DNA from: Glandiceps talaboti
Lineage: Eukaryota > Hemichordata > Enteropneusta > Spengelidae
DNA length: 64,000 nt
Direction: 5' to 3'
NCBI RefSeq assembly: GCF_964340395.1
Contig: NC_135557.1
Span: 4,607,216 to 4,671,215, forward strand
This document shows, piece by piece, positions 36,716 to 48,700 of this stretch; the stretch's first letter is position 1, and every line of letters begins with the position of its first letter. The notes under the pieces were generated by a model, which ran no database searches, was not told where the DNA came from, and saw only the letters and a program-made list of their open reading frames with translations. A program made the position numbers and the translations under genes.

Positions 36716-39700
36716 ATGGCGTCCCTCCGTGTGTTGGTTGGAGTAAAACGCGTAATCGACTATGCAGTCAAAGTAAGTGATTTACAAAAAAATATAAAGT
36801 GATTTTGTTTCAGTGTGTCCCCAGGACGTGAATACTGTCGTAGACAAGAGCAAAGCTTTCAGAATGTTTCCATCTCCATAACACTAAGTTTGCAGTGTCG
36901 GGTAGCTCGCGTATGACACGACCTTCGCAGAGTTCAGTTACATGTACGTGTGCATGTGGACTTTGCGAGGTTTTAACGTATACACCACTGGTGTGAAATG
37001 TTCATCGTATTTCTCGAATGTAGACAATAAAGAATTCCGTTTTAGAGGAAGATTGGTGTCTATTGAAAAGAAGTGAAACAATTGGCCCAGTTATTATGGG
37101 TACGGTAAGCGATCAGAATGTAACTATATTACCTTGGCGAATCGGTGTCCTCTAGTAAACTAAACTGGCAGCCTGAGAAGTCTTGAAATATCACCTCTCG
37201 ATCGTACAGTACCCGACGATTCACTGTTCTTCTTCATGTTCATGTATACAGTTTAGAGAAAGGGCCAACAATTTCAATTTAGGCCAAAAAATGGTATGCT
37301 TCCGAGAACCCGGGCCGTGGACGACCGACCCTAGTTTTAAGACCTCCGAACCTATACTGTATACATTAAAAAACCCCCACACATTTAACCAAAAAGATGA
37401 GAAATTCTCTGTCATTTCGACCTTCATACATGCCCGTTTTCTTTCTCCAGTGATGAAACTATCACAGAATGGGTATTCTGACCGACATTTTGTTTGTTTG
37501 CGAAGCAATTTTTTTCCAAAATAAAAACAATTAAAAAGATAAAGTACAATAAAAATCCCGACCTACCTTAGTACCTACCCTATTCTCTGAGGCCATATTT
37601 TTGGGAACACATTTTTTTAAGTCATATGGGAATGCTTTTTTCCCCCCATTCATTAAAAATATTTCAGCACCAAAGTTATAGTCTTTGAGATATTCACAAG
37701 TAATGGTTTCAGTGTTAAATACAGTACTAACCTGTTACGTTACAAATAGAGTTTGTGTACTGTATATGAATAATTGTGTGCAACCCACTGCTTACATCAT
37801 GTACCTTTGTACCTGTGGGTAGGAAATTGAAAATATATAAAATGATTCCAATGTACATGTTGTATGCAAATTAATTGATGTCACAAAAGATAATCTCAAC
37901 CTTTGTTCATTGATTAGGTTTGTCATCTACAATTGTTACATAACTCATAGATTTGATAAAATGGTACCTTTAGAAATATATCAAACAGCCATTAGATACA
38001 CTGTCAGTGTCCACCACAGGCTGGCTAGGGAGTTCAGGTTAGGGCCTCTATAGACTAGACCACCATGGCATGAAGGGATAGGAACTGGTTTAGACTCCCT
38101 AGCAAACACCTGACTTGTATCTGTATCAATGGTTCGACACCACTCTACACGTGACTCATCACCTCCCTATATGGAGACATTTAGTGGTATGATTCTCAGC
38201 AAACACCTTAAAAATGGTGATCGCTTGGTTAAAAAAAGTTTACAAAAAAGTAGTGCATATGCACACTACATGTTGATGACATTTTCAATTCATAAATCAT
38301 AATCCAAATTGATTGTTTGTATTAAAATCATACTCCAAACCGATTGGTTGATTTAAAATCATACTCAAAACCAATTGGTTAATTAAAAATTTTAGTGACT
38401 TTTTTTTCAAACCCCACTGTAGAAGGCATCAATTTGTAAATCATTTTGGCAGATTAAAGAAATAGAGTCATAGAATTAGTCAAGGTCTCCTAAATTAATA
38501 CATTTTGGATAGTACATTTTCTTCCAGAGGAATATCATAATTCATGTTTAAACCTGGACTAGCTGTACAAATGTAACTGGAATATATTATTTTTTTCCAT
38601 CAGGCAACCAAAAATATATTCAATAACAATTTTTTAAAATACCAATAATTAGACATTAATAATAATAATAATGTTGGGTTCTTATATAGTGCTTTCCCAT
38701 GCCGTGCTCAAAGCGCTTTACAATTATTACCCCTGGCTCGGATCAGAACAGCACAACAGCCCTTTAGTCTTCCTCAACTCCCCGGGGAGGATACTATCAA
38801 TTGCAGCCATTTCAGCGCATAGATGTCATAATTCATTACATGACTACACATGTAGCATGCACAAGCCAAGTTGAATAAACAATATGGAATTTATACTCTG
38901 GTCATTCTATGACATGACAACACCAGGGTTTGAAATTAACAGTAGTTCCAAGTCCACAGACTACCAATTCTTGTCAAGGGGCTACCATAATTTGCAGCAG
39001 GTAGCCCACTTAGGCTACCACTGATTATGTGATAATTTAAAGGATGGAAGATTCATGAAAGTATTTTAATAACAAAACACATTTCCAATAGAGGAAATCT
39101 GTTTTTAGTTCAGGAATATAGGAGTATAGGTCACCATCCTTGGGCTACCACTTTCTGAAATTGATAGCCAACTACACATGTACAGTTGTACTGGTACAGT
39201 GGTAGGTCTATTAAAGAAATAACCTAATTTCGAGCAATGAACTCACGTCAACAAGTGTCTACACCACTGGTTCTGCTGTGTTCAAAATATGAGCCAAAAT
39301 ATTCAAAATTGCCATTATTTTCCCTGACTTTTCTTGCCGCTGGTAAAATTATGTTATTCTCCAATATTTATTTTTCTTCTTTCAGCGGGAAAATGACCTA
39401 AGGGTTGTCACTACTTGCCAAGCGACTCATAGTGACAAAGGCCCCTTTAAGTCACTCGTATTTTCCTTGGCTGAATGAAGAATGTCGGGGAATGATATGA
39501 ATCTAGTTGTACATGATAATTAGAGGTTGTTTGAATCCATAAGTACAAAATGTAGTACAATAAAAGATTGAAGCAGTCATGATCACATTCATTGGTGTGT
39601 ATCGGTACATTGACATTAACAACATTATACTGGAACGGTTTTATTAAAGTATTTTTGTAAGTATTTTCACTTGAGTATAAGGTTTGTAAACTCAGTATGT

Positions 39701-42700
39701 GCCACTTTAACTATGTAATTCAATTTATCAAATATTGTTTGTTTGTTTGTTTGTTTATTTAGATTCGTGTCAAGCCAGACCAATCTGGAGTTGTTACAGA
39801 AGGAGTTAAACATAGTATGAATCCATTTGATGAAATTGCTGTAGAAGAAGCTGTCAGACTTAAACAAAAGAAAATAGCCAAGGAAGTTGTCGCTGTCAGC
39901 TGTGGTCCACAACAATCACAGGTAAGAATTTGTCGGATTCATTTAGTATAAGCTAAAGGAAAATAACTAGGGAAGTTGTCACTGTCATTTGTGGTCCACA
40001 ACTGTCACAGGTAAAAATCTCAAAATATAAGTAAAAGATACAAAATGTATTAACAAGGGAAGTTGTTGCTGTCACCTGTGGTGTACAATAGTCACAGGTA
40101 AGAATGTAGGAGAAGTAATAAATGAAACCATTCAACCAACATCTGTATTTTTAACCATGTACAACTGTAGCCTGTAGGTAGGTCTACATATACATTAGTT
40201 AATCAGCTCCTTATGACATGGTGGTTAAAACTAGGGACTAGTACTAGTAGTAGGAGGAGGACAGGTCATGGGTACACACTCCATTGACAACAGGATATTC
40301 TCTGTCATTGACCAAACCCAGGATGAGTATTCTACAGACTTAATGGGGAGGCTGTATCACTCAGCCATGTCTCATTCACGATATGAATGCTGATTGGGGT
40401 GGGATGAGGCATACAATGTACATGTACTGTAGTATGTGCAGAGTCTGTGTGTAATTGTGTATGTACATTTGAAATGTGTGTGTATGTGTATCACAGGGAG
40501 TTTATTCTCGATACAAAAACAATCTGTATTTAAAGAAAAGAATCACTCCAAAGTACATGTATAGTCATAGCCTTGGCTGTCAATAATAGCATGCTATGAT
40601 TATTCCTGTTTTCCATAAAATCCTTAGTACAGCCCTAGCTATTCCCAATATTTTGATATTACTTTATTCCTGTTTTCCATAAAACCCTTAGTACAGCTAT
40701 TCCCAATATTTTGATATTACATTATTCCTGTTTTCTAAGTAGCGGCGTCTGATGTTCTTGCGGAAGTGTAACTGCTTTGGTCTTATACAGTATTGTAAAT
40801 GTGCAGTAAATTGATCATGTTGTGAAAAATAAAGTAAAATAAAATAAAAACATCGCTATGTTTACTGTATAATACTAATAACTATCGTTGTATTTTACAG
40901 GAAATCATTACTACATCACTTGTTATTCGCAATATCATACTTAGTCTGTTATTTATGTTTTCCAGGAAACACTTCGTACAGCCCTTGCCATGGGAGCTGA
41001 CCGTGCTGTCCATGTAGAAGTGAAAGGAAAGGACTATGAAGATATGGGCCCATTACAAGTGTCTAAGATACTAGCCAAATTAGTACAAGAAGAAGATATT
41101 AATTTAGTTATATTAGGAAAACAGGTAAAAAAAAACCACTCAGTTTGTTATATTCTGTACCTTAGGGAGCAACATTACAATTTACAGGGACATGTGCAAC
41201 TTTTTAGCCACCAATGGGCACCGTCAGGAGGGAGCTATTACTTTCTGGCCATGTGTCCATGCATACATTTGTACATGCCCTCTCATATCTGTGGCATACA
41301 CCAGCCAATTTCGACCAGCATTGCTTACATAGCTGTTACATGGCTGTGGGAAATACCCCTGTTATAGCATTGCTTACATAGCTGTTACATGGCTGTGGTA
41401 AATACCCCTGTTATAGCATTGCTTATTTTTCAACTATTCTCACATATACATTGCATTTAGCTGGTGCATGGCTGTGAGAAATATCTACATTACAGCTATG
41501 CTCGCATACAGTTGTATCTGGTACATGGCTATGGGAAATACCTACTTTACAGCTATGCTCACATACATTTGTATCTGGTACAAGCTATGGGAAATACAAC
41601 GTACATGGCTATGGGAAATACCACTTTACAGCTATGCTCACATACATTTGTATCTGGTACATGGCTATGGGAAATACCACTTTACAGCTATGCTCACATA
41701 CATTTGTATCTGGTACATGGCTATGGGAAATACCACTTTACAGCTATGCTCACATACAGTTGTATCTGGTACATGGCTATGGGAAATATCACTTTACAGC
41801 TATGCTCACATACAGTTGTATCTGGTACATGGCTATGGGAAATACAACATACATGGCTATGGGAAATACCACTTTACAGCTATGCTCACATACAGTTGTA
41901 TCTGGTACATGGCTATGGGAAATACCACTTTACAGCTATGCTCACATACAGTTGTATCTGGTACATGGCTATGGGAAATACCACTTTACAGCTATGCTCA
42001 CATACAGTTGTATCTGGTACATGGCTATGGGAAATACAACGTACATGGCTATGGGAAATACCACTTTACAGCTATGCTCATATACAGTTGTATCTGGTAC
42101 ATGGCTATGGGAAATACCACTTTACAGCTATGCTCACAGACATTTGTATTTATAACACATCATCTGCGTGAGTCGTGTTGCGATTGGTCAATGCCCTGTC
42201 ACGTGGTATGTGTAATTTGAATACTGTTGCCCAGGAAATGACGATCTATTGCCCCATAGGGCAATAGTTCCATGAATGAAAAGTCGAGTGGACTATTGCC
42301 CGCCCATTACGCATGCGTGAGCGTCTTCCTTGCAGACAAATTCTTGCAGACGACAAATATTCAGACAGGTCAATGGCCATGGCGGCAAACGATAATTTAC
42401 GTTTTTGGAAAGTGTCTGAAGTAGATCTTGTAGAACTGGTGTCACACAAAGATGCTAAGCGCACAAAGTGTGTTATCAAAAATGCTGTGAGTATTTTAGA
42501 AAAATACTGTGTGAAAATAGGAATGGTATTGCCTGTAGTGGAGGATAATCCTACAGAACTGTGTACGCTACTATGTAATGAATGAGATGTGTTATAAAAC
42601 AAATGTCGACTGGCCTCTTGTTCGGGCAATAGCATACGTCAGTTCCCCCCTCGGGCCTGTCGATCACCTCAACATCAACCTTTTTCCCGAGGGCGAAGGT

Positions 42701-45700
42701 TGATGTTGAGGTCATCGACAGGCCCTAGCGATGAACAGAAGAATGCTATTGCCCTCACGGCCAGTCGACATTTGTATACTGGTACATGGCTATGGGAAAT
42801 ACCATGTACATGGCTATGGGAAATACCATTTTACAGCTATGCTCACATACATTTGTATCTGGTACAAGGCTATGGGAGATACCATGTACATGGCTATGGG
42901 AAATACCACATACATGGCTATGGGAAATACCACGTACATGGCTATGGGAAATACCACGTACATGGCTATGGGAAATACCACGTACATGGCTATGGGAAAT
43001 ACCACGTACATGGCTATGGGAAATACCACTTTACAAGTATGCATACATATAAATGATGATGTACTGTATTTTGTATCAGGTACAAATGTACATGGCTATG
43101 AGAAATACAATGTACCTATTAGAAAGCTATGATCACATATATTTGTAGCTGGTACATTTGTAGATGGCTGTGGGAAAAATCTACATTTTTGTATTCTGCA
43201 TTGCAATTTTCCCATCCCTGTTCCATTGATGTTGGTATACCAGTTACACATTTGTCAAATCTAGGTATGTTACACCCAGTGTGCTGTTACAGTGATATTT
43301 TTCACATACTTGGTACAGCCACTGGGGTTCCATAGCATAGGGATGGAACAGCTATCCTTTCCTAGTTACAACATGTACCAGGTGTGTGATAGTAACAGAG
43401 GTATGAGAGTTCTCGTGCATTGATCTCACCCCTTATCTATTCATTTATTTTTCTGTGTGTTTATTACAAAAACCTCTGAGAATTGTGTGTATTTTAACTT
43501 ATACAGTGCATGAAATATGTATATTTGTAGCTGAACTTACAAGTACAATGAGATAAAATTTCCCAATATTTTACTTTGTTTAGATGAGAAACATCCTAGT
43601 GACAATTTTGTAACTTTGAGTCAATAGATGATGATTGTAACCAAACAGGACAGATGTTAGGTGTAATTATATACTAATTTCTAGTGTGTTACTTCTACAG
43701 CCAATAGATGATGATTGTAACCAAACAGGGCAGATGTTAGGTGTAATTATATACTAATTTCTAGTGTGTTACTTCTACAGCCAATAGATGATGATTGTAA
43801 CCAAACAGGGCAGATGTTAGTTGTAATTATATACTAATTTCTAGTGTGTTACTTCTACAGCCAATAGATGATGACAAAAACCAAACAGGACAGATGTTAG
43901 TTGTAATTATATGCTAATTTCTAGTGTGTTACTTCTACAGCCAATAGATGATGATTGTAACCAAACAGGACAGATGTTAGTTGTAATTATATGCTAATTT
44001 CTAGTGTGTTACTTCTACAGCCAATAGATGATGATTGTAACCAAACAGGGCAGATGTTAGTTGTAATTATATACTAATTTCTAGTGTGTTACTTCTACAG
44101 CCAATAGATGATGACAAAAACCAAACAGGACAGATGTTAGTTGTAATTATATGCTAATTTCTAGTGTGTTACTTCTACAGCCAATAGATGATGATTGTAA
44201 CCAAACAGGGCAGATGTTAGTTGTAATTATATGCTAATTTCTAGTGTGTTACTTCTACAGCCAATAGATGATGATTGTAACCAAACAGGACAGATGTTAG
44301 TTGTAATTATATGCTAATTTCTAGTGTGTTACTTCTACAGGCAATAGATGATGATTGTAACCAAACAGGACAGATGTTAGTTGTAATTATATGCTAATTT
44401 CTAGTGTGTTACTTCTACAGGCAATAGATGATGACTGTAACCAAACAGGACAGATGTTAGCATCATATCTTGACTGGCCACAGGCAACGTTTGCATCAGA
44501 GGTTGCGTTAGATGATGGTCATTTAAAGGTTGTCAGGGAAATTGATGGTGGTTTGGAAACTATACGTGTAAAGATGCCATGTGTTGTGACAGCAGATCTT
44601 AGGTTGAATGAACCTAGATATGCAACATTACCAAATATCATGGTAAGTAATTAACAGCAGATCTTAGATTAAATGAACCTAGATATGCAACATTACCAAA
44701 TATCATGGTAAGTAATTAACAGCAGATCTTAGATTAAATGAACCTAGATATGCAACATTACCAAATATCATGGTAAGTAATTAACAGCAGATCTTAGATT
44801 AAATGAACCTAGATATGCAACATTACCAAATATCATGGTAAGTAATTAACAGCAGATCTTAGATTAAATGAACCTAGATATGCAACATTACCAAATATCA
44901 TGGTAAGTAATTAACAGCAGATCTTAGATTAAATGAACCTAGATATGCAACATTACCAAATATCATGGTAAGTAATTAACAGTAGATCTTAGATTAAATG
45001 AACCTAGATATGCAACATTACCAAATATCATGGTAAGTAATTAACAGCAGATCTTAGATTAAATGAACCTAGATATGCAACATTACCAAATATCATGGTA
45101 AGTAATTAACAGTAGATCTTAGATTAAATGAACCTAGATATGCAACATTACCAAATATCATGGTAAGTAATTAACAGTAGATCTTAGATTAAATGAACCT
45201 AGATATGCAACATTACCAAATATCATGGTAAGTAATTAACAGTAGATCTTAGATTAAATGAACCTAGATATTCAACATTACCAAATATCATGGTAAGTAA
45301 TTAACAGTAGATCTTAGATTAAATGAACCTAGATATGCAACATTACCAAATATCATGGTAAGTAATTAACAGTAGATCTTAGATTAAATGAACCTAGATA
45401 TGCAACATTACCAAATATCATGGTAAGTAATTAACAGTAGATCTTAGATTAAATGAACCTAGGTGTACAACATTACCAAATATCATGGTAAGTAATTAAC
45501 AGTAGATCTTAGATTAAATGAACCTAGGTGTACAACATTACCAAATATCATGGTAAGTAATTAACAGTAGATCTTAGATTAAATGAACCTAGGTGTACAA
45601 CATTACGTAATATCATGGTAAGTAATTAACAGCAGATCTTAGATTAAATGAACCTAGATATGCAACATTACCAAATATCATGGTAAGTAATTAACAGTAG

Positions 45701-48700
45701 ATCTTAGATTAAATGAACCTAGGTGTACAACATTACCAAATATCATGGTAAGTAATTAACAGTAGATCTTAGATTAAATGAACCTAGATATGCAACATTA
45801 CCAAATATCATGGTAAGTAATTAATTAACAGTAGATCTTAGATTAAATGAACCTAGGTGTACAACATTACCAAATATCATGGTAAGTAATTAACAGTAGA
45901 TCTTAGATTAAATGAACCTAGATATGCAACATTACCAAATATCATGGTAAGTAATTAACAGTAGATCTTAGATTAAATGAACCTAGGTATACAACATTAC
46001 CAAATATCATGGTAAGTAATTAACAGCAGATCTTAGATTAAATGAACCTAGGTATACAACATTACCAAATATCATGGTAAGTAATTAACAGTAGATCTTA
46101 GATTAAATGAACCTAGGTGTACAACATTACCAAATATCATGGTAAGTAATTAACAGTAGATCTTAGATTAAATGAACCTAGGTGTACAACATTACGTAAT
46201 ATCATGGTAAGTAATTAACAGCAGATCTTAGATTAAATGAACCTAGATATGCAACATTACCAAATATCATGGTAAGTAATTAACAGTAGATCTTAGATTA
46301 AATGAACCTAGGTGTACAACATTACCAAATATCATGGTAAGTAATTAACAGTAGATCTTAGATTAAATGAACCTAGGTGTACAACATTACGTAATATCAT
46401 GGTAAGTAATTAACAGCAGATCTTAGATTAAATGAACCTAGATATGCAACATTACCAAATATCATGGTAAGTAATTAACAGTAGATCTTAGATTAAATGA
46501 ACCTAGGTGTACAACATTACCAAATATCATGGTAAGTAATTAACAGTAGATCTTAGATTAAATGAACCTAGATATGCAACATTACCAAATATCATGGTAA
46601 GTAATTAATTAACAGTAGATCTTAGATTAAATGAACCTAGGTGTACAACATTACCAAATATCATGGTAAGTAATTAACAGTAGATCTTAGATTAAATGAA
46701 CCTAGATATGCAACATTACCAAATATCATGGTAAGTAATTAACAGTAGATCTTAGATTAAATGAACCTAGGTATACAACATTACCAAATATCATGGTAAG
46801 TAATTAACAGCAGATCTTAGATTAAATGAACCTAGGTATACAACATTACCAAATATCATGGTAAGTAATTAACAGTAGATCTTAGATTAAATGAACCTAG
46901 ATATGCAACATTACCAAATATCATGGTAAGTAATTAACAGTAGATCTTAGATTAAATGAACCTAGGTGTACAACATTACCAAATATCATGGTAAGTAATT
47001 AACAGCAGATCTTAGATTAAATGAACCTAGGTATACAACATTACCAAATATCATGGTAAGTAATTAACAGTAGATCTTAGATTAAATGAACCTAGATATG
47101 CAACATTACCAAATATCATGGTAAGTAATTAATTAACAGTAGATCTTAGATTAAATGAACCTAGGTGTACAACATTACCAAATATCATGGTAAGTAATTA
47201 ACAGCAGATCTTAGATTAAATGAACCTAGGTGTACAACATTACCAAATATCATGGTAAGTAATTAACAGCAGATCTTAGATTAAATGAACCTAGGTACAT
47301 GTATGCAACAATTGTTACGCCTAGAAAACCATGGATACCGATTTTCTTCAATTTCTCTGAAAACAGCTATAAATTGTCAAATCTTGCTTTGAGCTTTGTT
47401 TTACACTGAGATGAGGCATCATGGGTAAGTAAATAATGTTATGACCTTTATGCCAATTAAAACTGTGCCTAAGAAGTGTTAAGACCAACTGAGGAGCTCC
47501 TGGTATTGTTTATTTATTCCTCTGATCATACTACCAGTAACTACAGAATTTGTCATTCTGATGAGGACAGTCGACGAAGACAGATCATACTGCCACCTAG
47601 TGGTCATCATTAACTATGGAATTGTCATTCTGATGAGAATTGTCAATTGAGACAGCTCATACCATCACCTAGAAATCAAGTGAAACTATGAAATTTGTTA
47701 TTCTGGCAAGGATTGTCAAATGAGACAGATCATACTGCCACCTAGTGGTCAACTGTAACTTTGGAATTTGTCATTCAGATGAGGACAGTTGACCAAGGCA
47801 GCTCAAAAGTTCATTGATAAAAAGGTGAACTGCTATAACCTTTACATTAGCTCTACCACACTGCTGAACAGTTTTGGTCAGAACAGTACATTTGTAAATA
47901 TCTCGTAATGGATTATTTATTGCAGTTTGGTAACTTTCACTGTCACTGTCAGCTCACTCTCTGCAGTTTCTGGTACTTTTCCATCAACACTTGATATTTC
48001 TTGGATTTTTTGGTCTGTTTGATTTATTAATGATGGGTGACTCTTGACTGCTTGGAGAAGCGAAATACATGTAGACTCTTTTGTACAACCAAAACCAGGA
48101 GAAATGTTACATACATGTACCAGTTTTTGCCCTCACTAATGTTACCCATCCCCTGGTATTGACCTACATGTATATGATAATATCTATTTTTGTAATGCTT
48201 TGCCTTAAAATGAGAGAATTTAGTACTTGAACTCAAAGTTCAGTGATGATTGGTTGGCATTCACATTGTTCACCATCTCGGCTATTTTACCATTTGTGTG
48301 GTTTACCCCCTCCACATACATTCCACATACAGTCCACACATGATTACAAGTACATTCAAAAATGTACCCTGGTACATGCATTATGTTATAGCACTGCTTA
48401 CGAGTGGTAACAAACGTTAATCTGAGTTGCCAAACAGACTCGGAGAACTTGCATCTTTATCTCAGCCTGAGATATTCACAGATGTGTTAACATAAACTTC
48501 ATGAATATTTTTAGAGGTGGACACTAGCTCCAATTTTGTTTGTTTTAAAATGGACCTATCATCCACATTGGTGCCATGTGTTATAAATCCAATTTATTTG
48601 TTTACTTTCCCAGTTTGTAACACATTCTGTTCATCAACGATCTGATGTCAGCAGTTATATTTCACTTTGTCTGTTTTCACAGAAAGCCAAAAAGAAGCCA

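Larger units (their letters stand above)
42139..42776. mobile_element. Composite TIR element inserted in the 56-bp minisatellite
   Basis: The non-repeat block splits the minisatellite; ACATTTGTAT is present at both outer edges (about 42,139 and 42,767). TTATAACACATC at 42,150 has its inverted partner GATGTGTTATAA at about 42,587-42,598. ACAAATGTCGACTGGCC at about 42,600 has its inverted partner GGCCAGTCGACATTTGT at about 42,760-42,776. CTATTGCCC/GGGCAATAG motifs occur in both orientations. A long hairpin lies at 42,653-42,725. Two nested inverted-repeat units therefore seem present. The superfamily is uncertain. Confidence 0.65.

Noticed and set aside
37183-37524. 113-codon ORF in ETFB intron 1
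   Set aside because: Lies over a diverged dispersed repeat; an opposite-strand frame of similar length covers the same DNA.
41464-42220. Open frames of 173-250 codons in three plus-strand frames
   Set aside because: All arise from a stop-poor 56-bp repeat inside ETFB intron 3; the same peptide phrases cycle through the frames.
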